64,000 nucleotides of DNA from Streptomyces sp. NBC_01717 (GCF_036248255.1 NZ_CP109178.1:2728001-2792000); one strand, 5' to 3'. Counted from the first letter of the stretch, positions 35,350 to 44,399 are shown. The notes: generated by a model not told the origin, from the sequence alone. Numbers and translations: made by a program.

Positions 35350-36537
35350 TCAGGAACGCACTTCGAGGAGCGGAACGAGCTGTTCGACGGGGGTCATCGA
35401 GCCGTGCATGCCGACCATCGCGGACTCGTGCGGCTCCTGGACGGAGGCGGTGACCACGACGTCGTCGTGGGCGGCCGCGACCACATCGCCGATCCGGCCG
35501 TACACCCGCTCGTCGACCTGCGGGCCGAACCAGCCGGCCGCGATCGCCTCGTCCCGACTCGCCACCCAGAACTGTTCGCCGAGCACTTCCTGCCAGACGG
35601 TCAGCACATCGGCTTCGGCGCCCGGGACGGCGTACACGTGACGGGCCCGGCCCTCGCCGCCGAGCAGGGCGACGCCCGCGCGCAGCTCCCAGTCCTCGTC
35701 GAAGTCGATCCGGGACTGCTCGTCGAACGGAATGTCGATCATGCCGTGGTCCGCGGTGATGTACAGGGCGGAGCGGGGCGGCAGCTGTTCGGCGAGGCGC
35801 CGCACGAGACCGTCCACATACATCAGCTGCCCGCGCCAGGCGTCGGAGTCGACGCCGAAGCGGTGCCCCTTGCCGTCGATCTCGCTGTAGTACGTGTAGA
35901 CGAGCGACCGGTCACCGGCGGCGAGCCGGTCCGCGGCCAGATCCATCCGCTCCTCGCCGGTGAGCCTGCCGTGGAACGTGCCACCGCTGAGCGCGATCTT
36001 GGTGAGCGGAGTGTGCTGGAAGGTCGGGGCGGAGACCTGCGCTGTCTGCACGCCCGCCTCGTCCGCGAGCCGGAAGACGGTGGGGTACGGCTGCCAGGTC
36101 TCCGGCGGGGTCCAGGGCTTCCAGCGGAGCTGGTTCATCAGCTCGCCGGTCTCCGGATTGCGGGCGGTGTAGCCGGGAAGACCGTGTGCGCCGGGCGGCA
36201 GCCCCGTACCGACCGAGGCCAGCGAGGTCGCCGTGGTGGCCGGGAAGCCCGCCGTGATCGGACGGCCGGTGCCCCCGCGCGAGGTGGGGAGCAGCGAGTG
36301 CAGATACGGGGCCTCGTCCGGGTGGGACTTGATCTGCTCCCAGCCGAGACCGTCTATCAGGAAGACGCAGTTCCGGTCGGCGGGGGTGAGCTCGGGGATC
36401 GCCGCCGTGAAGCCGGGCACGCCCTGTCCGGCGACGAGCGTCGGCAGCAGATCTGCGAGCGAGCCACTGCCGTACTCCGGGACGGGCGCCGTGTCGAGGG
36501 GGAGCAGGACGGGGTCCTGCCAGGCCGGATGGGCCAT
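35350..36537 (-). CDS. Nucleotide pyrophosphatase/phosphodiesterase (alkaline phosphatase superfamily)
   Basis: A 395-residue type I phosphodiesterase/NPP-like hydrolase without a signal peptide. VFLIDGLGWEQIKSH carries the first metal-binding Asp. ITAGFPATTATSLASVGTGL holds the catalytic Thr region. YTYYSEIDGKGHRFG and YITADHGMIDI provide the remaining Asp/His metal ligands. The substrate is unknown; this is a cytoplasmic actinobacterial branch. The start ATG overlaps the DUF5998 stop by one base (TGATG). Confidence 0.88.
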   Translation of the reverse strand: MAHPAWQDPVLLPLDTAPVPEYGSGSLADLLPTLVAGQGVPGFTAAIPELTPADRNCVFLIDGLGWEQIKSHPDEAPYLHSLLPTSRGGTGRPITAGFPATTATSLASVGTGLPPGAHGLPGYTARNPETGELMNQLRWKPWTPPETWQPYPTVFRLADEAGVQTAQVSAPTFQHTPLTKIALSGGTFHGRLTGEERMDLAADRLAAGDRSLVYTYYSEIDGKGHRFGVDSDAWRGQLMYVDGLVRRLAEQLPPRSALYITADHGMIDIPFDEQSRIDFDEDWELRAGVALLGGEGRARHVYAVPGAEADVLTVWQEVLGEQFWVASRDEAIAAGWFGPQVDERVYGRIGDVVAAAHDDVVVTASVQEPHESAMVGMHGSMTPVEQLVPLLEVRS

Positions 36538-37139
36538 CAGCGGCCGGTCGCCGCGGTCGGAGCCGCGGCCGTCGCCTCGGAGAGCGACTGGGCGAAGGCG
36601 AGGGTCTGGCGCACCGTGTCGGGGCCGTCGCCGGCCTCGCTGACACGCAGGCTCAGGTCGTCGGCGGTGGAGCTGCCGGTGTAGCCGTGGTCCGCCTCGC
36701 AGTTGGGGTCGCCGCAGGCGGCGGGCTCCAGGTCGATCCGGGAGACCGCACCCCAGCCGATGGTGAGGACGACCTCGCGGGGCAGCGTTCCCGGCACGTA
36801 CTTCTCGGGGTCGGCCACGACACGGCTGACCACGACCGACGAGATCCGGTCGAGCTTGACCGACTCGGTGGAGGTGGTGGCGTACGGCGACGGGGAGCTG
36901 GTGTCGGCGTTCTGCTCGTCGGTGTGGCTGACGATGAAGCGGTTGTCGGTCAGCACCAGGACCGTGACGTGCCTGCGCACCTCGTTGGAGTCGAAAGTGG
37001 TCTCCTGGTGCACCAGGTACGACGCGACCGGCTCGCCGCCGACGGCGGCCTCCACCGCCTCGGCCACAAGGGCCGGGTAGTAGCCGCTGCGCTCGATCGC
37101 CGCGCGCAGCCCCTGGGTCGTCGTACCGGTCTTCGCCAT
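36537..37139 (-). CDS. DUF5998 family protein
   Basis: A 200-residue soluble protein of unknown function: GLRAAIERSGYYPALVAEAV at the start, then ASYLVHQETTFDSNEVRRHV, ADPEKYVPGTLPREVVLTIG and a Cys-containing C-terminal part (ACGDPNCEADHGY). The family is widespread in actinobacteria next to the phosphodiesterase gene. The ATG at 37139 has AGGA at the right distance; an ATG three codons upstream lacks spacing. Assignment to DUF5998 is from memory of the family. Confidence 0.75.
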   Translation of the reverse strand: MAKTGTTTQGLRAAIERSGYYPALVAEAVEAAVGGEPVASYLVHQETTFDSNEVRRHVTVLVLTDNRFIVSHTDEQNADTSSPSPYATTSTESVKLDRISSVVVSRVVADPEKYVPGTLPREVVLTIGWGAVSRIDLEPAACGDPNCEADHGYTGSSTADDLSLRVSEAGDGPDTVRQTLAFAQSLSEATAAAPTAATGR

Positions 37140-37215
37140 ACGCACCATCCTACGGGGGGTGGATGGCTGCCGGGGACGCTGTGCGAAAGGGCCAGGGGCG
37201 GGCCGGCCAGTGGCT

Positions 37216-40176
37216 TCAGTAGTTGGAAAGGCGACGAGGGCCCAGGTCGGTGCGGGCAGGGGGCGGCGCCAGCCGGACGCTCGCACCGAGCACGGTCAGG
37301 CCCTGGGTGGCGACGACGACCGGTTCCAGTGCGACAGAGACCACCTCGGGGTGGTCGTCGACGAGCCGGGACACCCGCAGCAGCAGCTCTTCGAGCGCCG
37401 CGGAGTCCACGGGCGCCGAGCCGCGCCAGCCGAAGAGGACCGGGGCCGCCCGGATGGACCTGATCAGCTCGGCGGCGTCGCGGTCGGTGGCCGGTACGAG
37501 GCGGTGGGCGGTGTCGCCGAGGAGTTCGGAGGGCGCACCGGCCAGCCCGAAGGAGAGGACGGCGCCCGCGGCCGGGTCGATCGTGGCCCGTACGACGGTG
37601 TCCACCCCGCGCGGTGCCATGGACTGGACGACGGGCTGAAGCTCGCTGGGCTTGCCGAGCAGGTCGGTCAGCTCGCCGTAGGCCCGGCGCAGCGCGGCCT
37701 CGTTGGCAAGGTCCAGCCGGACGCCGCCGAGGTCGGCGCGGTGACGCAGGTGGGGTGCGGTGGTCTTGAGCGCGACCGGATAGCCGAGCCGGGCCGCCGC
37801 AGCGACGGCGGCGTCCGGGTCGGGGGCCGGGAGCGTCGGTCGTACGGTGATGCCGTAGCGGCCCAGCAGCTCGCACGCCTCGTCGTGACCGAGCGAGCGG
37901 CCGCGCGGATCGGGGTCGGGCCCGAGGAGCGCGTCGATGCGCGCGGCAGCGCCGGCCTCGTCGATGGTGTCGTCGAGGAACTCGGGCACCTTCCCGGGCA
38001 CGGCGGCCTGCCGCCGCCACTGGGCGTACTTCACGGCCTCGGCCAGAGCCCGCACGGCACGCTCGGCGGCGGGGTAGGCGGGGATGCGGCCGAGGGTGGG
38101 GACGGCGGGGGTGTCGCCCGGGCCCGTGTCGGGCCGCTGCTGAGTGAGGTGATCGCCGGGGGCGGTCGGCGTGGACGGCCCGGCCGGGGCGGTCGACGGC
38201 GTGGCCTGGGCAGTGGGCGGGACGGCTCGATCGGCCGGCGCAGTCGCAGCGTCCGGGGCGGCCGGCGCGGACGCACGCGCCACCGGTGGCACCGCGGCCG
38301 TGCTCGTGGCGGCGGCGAGCGCCTCGGCCAGACCGCCGATCTCCACATGGACCACGGCCACCGGCTTGGCCGGGCCGGTGGCCGCGGCGGTGCGCAGGGC
38401 GGCCGCCAGGACCTCGCCGTCACCCGATTCCGCTTCGCCGTTCTCCCCCACCCAGGGGATCGCCGTCACGACCACCGCGTCGCAGTTACTGTCGGCGAGG
38501 GCCTCGGCCAGCGCGTCCCGGAAGTTCTGCGGGGTGGCTGCCGTGGTGAGGTCGCGGGGCGGGCGCGGGCGCAGCCCCTCGGCGAGGCAGGCGTCGTACG
38601 TGAGGAGGCCGAGGGACTCGGAGTTGCCGAGAATGGCGATCCTCGGGCCCGCCGGGAGGGGCTGGTCGGCGAGGAGCAGGCCCGCGTCGACCATCTCCGT
38701 CACCGTGTCGACGCGGATCACGCCCGCCTGCCGCATGAGCGCGGAGACCGTCGCGTCCGGGATCCGGCTGACCGGTACCGCATGGCCGGGTGGGGTGCTG
38801 CCGCTGTGCCGGGCGCCCTTCACCACGACCACGGGCTTCACCGCCGCGGTGCGTCGGGCGAGGCGGGTGAACTTGCGCGGGTTGCCGAGCGATTCGAGGT
38901 ACAGCAGGGCGACGTCGGTGTCCGGGTCCTCGTACCAGTACTGCAGGAAGTCGTTGCCGGAGATGTCGGCGCGGTTGCCCGCGGAGATGAACGTGGACAG
39001 GCCCGCGCCGCGCCGGTAGAGCCCGGAGAGCAGCGCGATGCCGATGGCGCCGGACTGGGTGAACAGGCCGATGCGTCCGGGCGCGGGCGATTCGGGGGCG
39101 AGGGAGGCGTTCAGCCGTACGGCGTCGGAGTTGTTGATGACGCCGAAGGCGTTCGGGCCGATGATGCGCATGCCGTACGAGCGGGCCTGGCGCACCAGTT
39201 CGCGCTGCCGTTCCCTGCCCTCGGCCCCCCACTCGGCGTATCCGGCGGAGAGGACGACGAGTCCCTGGACGCCGTGCTCGCCGCAGTCGGTGACGGCCTC
39301 CGGGACCCGGTCGGCAGGCACGGCGACGACCGCGAGGTCGACCGGTTCGCCGATCTCGCCGATGGAGCGGTGGGCGGGGACGCCGTCGATCGTGGCCTGG
39401 TCCGCGGCGAACGCGCTGTTCACCGCGTACGTCCGGCCGGTGAATCCGGCAGCGAGGAGGTTGCGCAGGACCGTACGGCCCACCCCGCCGGGGTTGCGGC
39501 CGGTGCCGATGACGGCGACGGAACCCGGCGCGATCAGCCGCTGCACCGACCGCGCCTCCGCCCGCTGCTCACGGGCGCGCTGGACGGCGAGGGACTCGGC
39601 GGTCGGTTCGAGGTCGAGGGTGAGGTGGACGGCGCCGTCCTCGAAGCTGCGCTGCTGGGTGTAACCGGCGTCCCGGAACACCTTGATCATCTTGTTGTTG
39701 GCGGGCAGCACCTCGGCGGCGAACCGCCGGATGCCGCGCTCGCGGGCCACTGCGGCGATGTGTTCCAGCAGCGCCGACGCCACGCCGCGGCCCTGGTGGG
39801 CGTCCTGGACGAGGAAGGCGACCTCGGCCTCGTCGGCGGGGGCGGAGGCGGGCCGGCCGGTCGCGTCGATCCGGTCGTAGCGGACGGTGGCGATGAACTC
39901 GCCGCCGACCGTGACGGCGAGACCCACCCGGTCGACGTAGTCGTGATGGGTGAAGCGGTGCACGTCCTTGGCGGAGAGCCGCGGATAAGGGGCGAAGAAC
40001 CGGTAGTACTTCGACTCGTCAGAAACCTGCTCGTAGAAGCTGACCAGCCGCTCGGCGTCGTCCGTGGTGATGGGCCTGATCCGGGCCGTGCCACCGTCGC
40101 GGAGCACGACGTCCGCTTCCCAGTGGTCGGGGTACGCGTGATGCGGACTCTGCTCCGGCGTGGGCTGCATGGGCAA
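37216..40176 (-). CDS. GNAT acetyltransferase fused to an NDP-forming acyl-CoA synthetase-like protein (Pat type)
   Basis: A 986-residue protein. Domains in order: a GNAT acetyltransferase (about 22-190) with the acetyl-CoA loop VQDAHQGRGVASALLEHIAA; a CoA-binding Rossmann domain from about 215 (SVAVIGTGRNPGGVGRTVL); succinyl-CoA-ligase-like domains to about 610, including GARHSGSTPPGH; an Ala/Pro/Thr-rich linker (about 625-700); and a C-terminal ATP-grasp domain (about 760-986). The architecture matches Streptomyces lividans PatA, a lysine acetyltransferase acting on acetoacetyl-CoA synthetase and other acyl-CoA synthetases, in which the acetyltransferase domain is N-terminal rather than C-terminal as in enterobacterial Pat. 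The synthetase half is generally thought to sense rather than catalyse. It lies 76 bases upstream of DUF5998. Confidence 0.88.
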   Translation of the reverse strand: MPMQPTPEQSPHHAYPDHWEADVVLRDGGTARIRPITTDDAERLVSFYEQVSDESKYYRFFAPYPRLSAKDVHRFTHHDYVDRVGLAVTVGGEFIATVRYDRIDATGRPASAPADEAEVAFLVQDAHQGRGVASALLEHIAAVARERGIRRFAAEVLPANNKMIKVFRDAGYTQQRSFEDGAVHLTLDLEPTAESLAVQRAREQRAEARSVQRLIAPGSVAVIGTGRNPGGVGRTVLRNLLAAGFTGRTYAVNSAFAADQATIDGVPAHRSIGEIGEPVDLAVVAVPADRVPEAVTDCGEHGVQGLVVLSAGYAEWGAEGRERQRELVRQARSYGMRIIGPNAFGVINNSDAVRLNASLAPESPAPGRIGLFTQSGAIGIALLSGLYRRGAGLSTFISAGNRADISGNDFLQYWYEDPDTDVALLYLESLGNPRKFTRLARRTAAVKPVVVVKGARHSGSTPPGHAVPVSRIPDATVSALMRQAGVIRVDTVTEMVDAGLLLADQPLPAGPRIAILGNSESLGLLTYDACLAEGLRPRPPRDLTTAATPQNFRDALAEALADSNCDAVVVTAIPWVGENGEAESGDGEVLAAALRTAAATGPAKPVAVVHVEIGGLAEALAAATSTAAVPPVARASAPAAPDAATAPADRAVPPTAQATPSTAPAGPSTPTAPGDHLTQQRPDTGPGDTPAVPTLGRIPAYPAAERAVRALAEAVKYAQWRRQAAVPGKVPEFLDDTIDEAGAAARIDALLGPDPDPRGRSLGHDEACELLGRYGITVRPTLPAPDPDAAVAAAARLGYPVALKTTAPHLRHRADLGGVRLDLANEAALRRAYGELTDLLGKPSELQPVVQSMAPRGVDTVVRATIDPAAGAVLSFGLAGAPSELLGDTAHRLVPATDRDAAELIRSIRAAPVLFGWRGSAPVDSAALEELLLRVSRLVDDHPEVVSVALEPVVVATQGLTVLGASVRLAPPPARTDLGPRRLSNY

Positions 40177-40351
40177 AGCCTACGGCTCGGTCAGCGGTCG
40201 CGTACGGCTCGGGGCCGGGGCAGTCTGAGAGGGCCGAACGGCCTTGCGGCACGGGCTGCGGCACCGGGTCGCGGGTCGCGGGTCGGGCGGAACATCGCGC
40301 ACCACATGAGAGACTGGTCTAGACAACCATTGATTCGTGAAGGGCAGAACC

Positions 40352-40633
40352 ATGGCTGAGCGCCGCGTCAATGTCGGTTGGACCGAGGGCCTGCACGCCC
40401 GCCCCGCTTCCATCTTCGTCCGTGCCGCCACGGCGTCGGGCGTCCCCGTGACGGTCTCCAAGGCCGACGGCAGCCCGGTGAATGCCGCTTCCATGCTCGC
40501 GGTGCTCGGCCTCGGCGCGCAGGGCGGCGAGGAGATCGTGCTCTCGTCCGAGGCGGACGACTCCGAGGCCGCGCTCGACCGACTGGCGAGGCTGGTCGCG
40601 GAGGGGCTCGACGAGCTCCCGGAGACCGTCTGA
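40352..40633 (+). CDS. ptsH: HPr phosphocarrier of the sugar phosphotransferase system
   Basis: A 93-residue HPr. The active-site His is H15 in EGLHARPAS, phosphorylated by enzyme I and passed to sugar-specific EIIA. S46 in AASMLAVLGLG is the usual regulatory position. The ATG at 40352 follows AAGGGCAG; an in-frame GTG five codons upstream overlaps that site. It stands alone: no ptsI or crr is nearby. A GC-rich hairpin follows. Confidence 0.95.
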   Translation: MAERRVNVGWTEGLHARPASIFVRAATASGVPVTVSKADGSPVNAASMLAVLGLGAQGGEEIVLSSEADDSEAALDRLARLVAEGLDELPETV

Positions 40634-40678
40634 TTCCGGACTTCCCCGGCCCGTTCCGGCCGGACGCATTTCTGCGGC

Positions 40679-40713
40679 AGAGCCGCGGCACCTTTGACCG
40701 GGGCCGCGGCTCT
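40679..40713 (+). terminator. Terminator of ptsH
   Basis: AGAGCCGCGGC (40679-40689) pairs with 40703-40713 around a 13-base loop, followed by a T-rich stretch (CTTTCGTTTTCG). It lies 46 bases past the HPr stop. Confidence 0.75.
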
Positions 40714-40852
40714 TTCGTTTTCGCAAGCCGTATAGACCTCAGGACCGATCTCCGGGCCCAGTCCCGAGTCGGTTTCCGAGGCTTCCGGAGTAAATTCGGG
40801 CAGCCGAAACAAAGCCCCGCAGAATTACATCTCTTTGTATACGGCGCATGTG

Positions 40853-41569
40853 TTAATGACGGCCGCTCGCGGTGTTTACGGCATGTTGCGAAGTTCTCAC
40901 CCGGCCGGGCCGCGGCGGGGTGGGTTCACGGCCCGGGATGCGGTCCGCGCGCCGCAGCCGGTGCGCGGCGGTGGCGCGCTCGGCGTGCTGCGCGGCCAGC
41001 ACCCTGGCCCGTTCCGCGTCACCGCGCGCGACGGCGTCCACGATGGCCCCGTGCTCGGCCCAGGAATCGGTGGGGCGGGCCGGCTGCTCGACCGCGTACA
41101 TCCAGGCGATCTTGTGCCGGAGCTGAGTGAGCAGCGCGATGAGTCCGGGACTGCCGGAGGCCTGGGCGAGCGTCTCGTGGAACCAGCCGCCCAGCGAGCG
41201 CAGATCCTCGCCCTCGCCCCGCCTGGCCCGCTCCTGACCGAGCCTGACCAGGCCGCGGAGGACTTTGAGGTGTGCCTCGGTGCGGCGCTGCGCGGCGCGG
41301 GCCGCACCCAGTGGCTCCAGCAGCATCCGGACCTCCAGCAGGTCGGCGGCCTCCTGCTCGGTGGGCTCGGCGACACAGGCGCCGGCGTGCCGGCGGGTGA
41401 CCACGAAACCCTCGGACTCCAGGGTGCGCAGCGCTTCGCGTACCGGGACACGGGACACCCCGTAACGGCGTGCGAGCAGTTCCTCGGTGAGTCTGCTGCC
41501 GCGTTCGAAGACACCGGAGACGATGTCGTCACGGATTGCCGTGCATACCGAATGCGCCGGAATGCGCAT
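40853..41569 (-). CDS. GntR/FadR-type transcriptional regulator (FCD domain)
   Basis: A 238-residue regulator. The N-terminal winged helix (about 8-70) has LLARRYGVSRVPVREALRTL then ESEGFV. The helical FCD ligand domain (about 75-205) carries the metal/ligand-binding residues of FadR-like proteins (RMLLEPLGAARAAQ, GGWFHETLAQASGSP, EHGAIVDAVARGDAERARVL). The Arg/Pro-rich tail is disordered. It converges with ptsH and diverges from nothing, so its targets are unknown. A GGCGGAGG ribosome site precedes the ATG. Confidence 0.87.
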   Translation of the reverse strand: MRIPAHSVCTAIRDDIVSGVFERGSRLTEELLARRYGVSRVPVREALRTLESEGFVVTRRHAGACVAEPTEQEAADLLEVRMLLEPLGAARAAQRRTEAHLKVLRGLVRLGQERARRGEGEDLRSLGGWFHETLAQASGSPGLIALLTQLRHKIAWMYAVEQPARPTDSWAEHGAIVDAVARGDAERARVLAAQHAERATAAHRLRRADRIPGREPTPPRPGRVRTSQHAVNTASGRH

Positions 41570-41630
41570 GTCCGAACCTCCGCCTTAATCCCCGCGAAAC
41601 GCGGCCGATCGACGCCTGTTCTGTGACTCT

Positions 41631-41649
41631 ATTGCAATGCGGCTGCATT
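41631..41649. promoter_or_regulatory. Overlapping dyads in the GntR-gene promoter region
   Basis: ATTGCAAT (41631-41638) is a perfect 8-bp palindrome and AATGC-N4-GCATT (41636-41649) a second dyad overlapping it, 62-80 bases upstream of the GntR start. This is a candidate autoregulatory operator, not a known consensus. Confidence 0.3.
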
Positions 41650-41735
41650 TCCGACGCCGGGTCGAAATCCATGAATATCTTTTGGTCCGAAGACGGTTCG
41701 GCAAGCGCCTCCGGCGGGGGCCGCTCCGGGTACGC

Positions 41736-41765
41736 CGAAGGCCCCGGCGGGAGCCGGGGCCTTCG
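41736..41765 (-). terminator. Terminator of the M23 peptidase gene
   Basis: A perfect 13-bp stem (CGAAGGCCCCGGC and complement) with a 4-base loop, 15 bases past the stop at 41781. Confidence 0.85.
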
Positions 41766-41780
41766 GGGATGCCGCGTCGG

Positions 41781-42599
41781 TCAGACGTTGACGCCGTGGG
41801 CGCGCAGGTACGCGACGGGGTCCATGTCGGAGCCGTACGACGGCGTGGTCCGGGCCTCGAAGTGGAGGTGCGGTCCGGTGGAGTTGCCGGTCGAGCCTGA
41901 GAAACCGATCCGCTGACCCGCGCCGACGCTCTGGCCGACAGACACGCCGATCGACGAGAGGTGGCCGTACTGGGTGTACGTGCCGTCCGTCATCCGGAGC
42001 ACGATGTTGTTGCCGTACGCGCCGCCCCAGCCGGCCTCGACGACCGTGCCGGCGCCGACGGCGACGACGGAGCTGCCGGAGGCGGCGTGGAAGTCGATGC
42101 CCGAGTGGCGGCCGGAGGACCAGAGGGAGCCGCTGGACTTGTAGCCGGTGGTGACGTACGAACCGGCGACCGGGAGCTGGAAGGCACCGAGGCGGGTGCG
42201 CTCGGCGGAACGGGCGGCGCGCGCCTTCACGTCGCGGGCCGCCTTGGCGCGGGCTTCGGCCTTGGCCTTGGCTGCCGCCTTGGCGTTCGCTTCGGCCTTC
42301 GCCTTGGCAGCGGCCTTGGCCTTGGCGGCCGCCTTCGCCTTGGCGGCGACCTCGGCCTGGCGCTTCTGCACGTCGGCCTGGGTGGCCACCTGGTCGGCGA
42401 GGGTGCCCTCGATGGCGATGACCTGGTTCAGGCCGGTCTCGCTGACGGAGGGGGCTTCGGTGTCGGCGGCGACCGCCGGAGAGGCCAGCCCACCGATGAC
42501 GCCGGTGGTGGCCAGAGCTGCGATGCCGGCTATCTGCGCGCTCTTGCGCGTCAGACGGTTCGGGGCACGGTGCTTCCCGGTGGGGCGGGTGAACGCCAT
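41781..42599 (-). CDS. Secreted M23 (LytM-type) peptidoglycan endopeptidase
   Basis: A 272-residue cell-wall hydrolase. A basic N-terminus and hydrophobic stretch (20-44) end in PAVAA, a signal-peptidase site near residue 44. A helical Lys/Ala-rich region follows (84-130, repeats of AKAKAA), likely a wall-associating coiled region. The M23 domain (about 138-272) has the Zn ligands H165, D169 (RHSGIDFH) and H246 (GPHLHFE), and the catalytic His in QYGHLS (H212) and H244. It cleaves peptide bridges in peptidoglycan. A ydaO-type riboswitch in its leader should control it through c-di-AMP. Streptomyces is known to place several wall hydrolases under this riboswitch. Confidence 0.93.
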   Translation of the reverse strand: MAFTRPTGKHRAPNRLTRKSAQIAGIAALATTGVIGGLASPAVAADTEAPSVSETGLNQVIAIEGTLADQVATQADVQKRQAEVAAKAKAAAKAKAAAKAKAEANAKAAAKAKAEARAKAARDVKARAARSAERTRLGAFQLPVAGSYVTTGYKSSGSLWSSGRHSGIDFHAASGSSVVAVGAGTVVEAGWGGAYGNNIVLRMTDGTYTQYGHLSSIGVSVGQSVGAGQRIGFSGSTGNSTGPHLHFEARTTPSYGSDMDPVAYLRAHGVNV

Positions 42600-42621
42600 G
42601 AGGTGGCTGGTCCTTTCCTTC

Positions 42622-42800
42622 CTTCTCGCCTACCGGGTTAGCTGACGGGTTCGGAGCAGGAAGGTCTCCTACGGATCCGCGGGCCCCACAAGAGGCGCGC
42701 AGGCATCCGATTCACCCCAGGGACTGCGTGGGTCCCCGGCTCCCCAGGCTCGCGCCTGACGGGGACTCGGCGATAGCTGCCCGGCGCCGCGGATGCGGCA
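42622..42800 (-). promoter_or_regulatory. ydaO/yuaA (c-di-AMP) riboswitch in the M23 peptidase leader
   Basis: Read on the minus strand, the leader has the conserved pieces in order: GAGCCTGGGGAGCCGGGGA, CCCTGGGGTGAATCGGATGCC near the middle (only the first 20 bases are diagnostic), then TCCGAACCCGTCAGCTAACC and CGGTAGGCGAGAAGGAAGG at the 3' end. These match the ydaO motif as seen upstream of resuscitation-promoting factors and other Streptomyces wall hydrolases. c-di-AMP binding normally turns expression down. The 3' boundary is 23 bases before the start codon; the 5' boundary is approximate. Confidence 0.88.
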
Positions 42801-42986
42801 TACGGGTCGGACAGCGCTGCCGACGCTAAGCGGGGGGACTTTCATTCACCAAACGGACAGGGCGCTTTGTAGCGCATCCCACAGGGCACATGGTCGGTTA
42901 TCCGGCAAATAGGACAAAAGGGGAGACCCCGGCGAGAAGTGACTCGCGGGGTCTCCCTCTGTACCGATATGCGGTGATCTGATACG

Positions 42987-44399
42987 TCAGCCGGTGACGA
43001 CCGACACCTCTCCGATGCCCAGCGCCCGGACCGGCTCCTCGATCTGGGCGGCGTCGCCGACGAGGATCGTGACCAGACGGTCCACCGGGAAGGCGCTGAC
43101 CACCGCCGCGGTCGCCTCGACGGTGCCGGTCTCGGCGAGGCGGGCGTAAAGCTGCGCCTGGTAGTCGTCCGGGAGGTGCTGCTCGACTTGGTCGGCGAGC
43201 GTGCCCGCGACCGAGGCCGCCGTCTCGAACTTCAGCGGGGCGACGCCCACGAGGTTCTGCACGGCCGTCTCGCGCTCGGCGTCGGTCAGGCCCTCGGCCG
43301 CCAGCGTCCGCAGGACCGTCCACAGGTCGCCGAGCGCCGGTCCGGTGGACTCCGTGTCCACCGAACCGCTGATGGCCAGCATCGCGGCGCCCGTCGCCCC
43401 GGAGGCGGAGTCCGGTGCCGACGACCGCAGGACCTGCGCGAAGGCCCGCACGCCGTAGGTGTAGCCCTTCTCCTCACGCAGCACCCGGTCCAGCCGGGAG
43501 GTGAGCGTGCCGCCCAGGCAGTACGTGCCGAGGACCTGGGCCGGCCAGACGCTGTCGTGCCGGTCGGCGCCGATACGGCCGATCAGCAGCTGGGTCTGCA
43601 CGGCTCCGGGACGGTCGACGATGACCACCCGGCCGGTGTCGTCGGCGGTGATCGGCGGGACCGGCCGGGACTCGGCACTGTTCCCGGCCCAGTCGCCGAC
43701 GGTGTCGGCGAGCAACGCCTCCAGGTCGATGCCCGTGAGGTCACCGACGACCACGGCGGTCGCGGTGGAGGGCCGGACATGGGCCTCGTAGAAGCTGCGG
43801 ACGGCCGCGGAGTCGATCCGCTCCACCGTCTCCTCGGTGCCCTGGCGCGGGCGCGACATCCGCGCGGTGGCCGGGAAGAGCTCCTTGGAGAGCTGCTTGG
43901 CGGCGCGGCGGGCCGGGTTGGCCTGCTCGTGCGGGATCTCGTCGAGCCGGTTGCGTACCAGCCGCTCGATCTCGCTGTCGGAGAACGCGGGTGCCCGCAG
44001 CGCCTCGGCGACCAGACCGAGCGCCTTGGCCAGCCGGGAGGCCGGGACCTCGAGGGAGACCCGGACGCCGGGGTGGTCGGCGTGCGCGTCGAGGGTGGCC
44101 CCGCAGCGCTCCAGCTCGGCTGCGAACTCCTCCGCGGAGTGCTTGTCCGTGCCTTCGGACAGCGCCCGCGCCATGATCGTGGCCACGCCGTCGAGGCCCT
44201 CGGGCTCGGCGTCCAGAGGGGCGTCGAGGTAGATCTCGACCGCGACGACCTGCTGGCCGGGGCGGTGGCAGCGCAGCACCGTGAGCCCGTTGGGCAGGGC
44301 GCCGCGCTCGGGGGCGGGGAAGGCCCAGGGCCTGGCCGTGCCCGGGGTCGGCTGCGGGTGGTACTCCATCGATACTCCAGTCGCGGCAGCGTCGGTCAC
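42987..44399 (-). CDS. M16 peptidase family, R/Y-type partner subunit lacking the zinc motif
   Basis: A 470-residue pitrilysin-fold protein. At the place of the zinc motif it has GLDGVATIMARALSEGT, with no HxxEH, so it cannot bind catalytic zinc. It keeps the substrate-binding Arg/Tyr motif of the C-terminal half (SRLDRVLREEKGYTYGV, about residue 305-320). In M16B proteases two such chains, one with HxxEH and one with R/Y, form the active heterodimer. The upstream gene supplies the other chain; its stop overlaps this GTG start by 4 bases, ensuring equal production. No signal peptide, so probably cytoplasmic. Confidence 0.88.
   Translation of the reverse strand: MTDAAATGVSMEYHPQPTPGTARPWAFPAPERGALPNGLTVLRCHRPGQQVVAVEIYLDAPLDAEPEGLDGVATIMARALSEGTDKHSAEEFAAELERCGATLDAHADHPGVRVSLEVPASRLAKALGLVAEALRAPAFSDSEIERLVRNRLDEIPHEQANPARRAAKQLSKELFPATARMSRPRQGTEETVERIDSAAVRSFYEAHVRPSTATAVVVGDLTGIDLEALLADTVGDWAGNSAESRPVPPITADDTGRVVIVDRPGAVQTQLLIGRIGADRHDSVWPAQVLGTYCLGGTLTSRLDRVLREEKGYTYGVRAFAQVLRSSAPDSASGATGAAMLAISGSVDTESTGPALGDLWTVLRTLAAEGLTDAERETAVQNLVGVAPLKFETAASVAGTLADQVEQHLPDDYQAQLYARLAETGTVEATAAVVSAFPVDRLVTILVGDAAQIEEPVRALGIGEVSVVTG

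Noticed and set aside
37159..40359. A 1066-codon plus-strand frame opposite the Pat-type acetyltransferase
   Set aside because: Same reason: antisense shadow with Gly/Arg/Asp-biased product and no domain, while the minus strand encodes a recognisable multidomain protein.
42240..42350. Direct repeats of GCC/AAG-type units, at first sight a tandem repeat or CRISPR-like array
   Set aside because: They are the Lys/Ala-rich coding region of the M23 peptidase; there are no spacers of uniform length.
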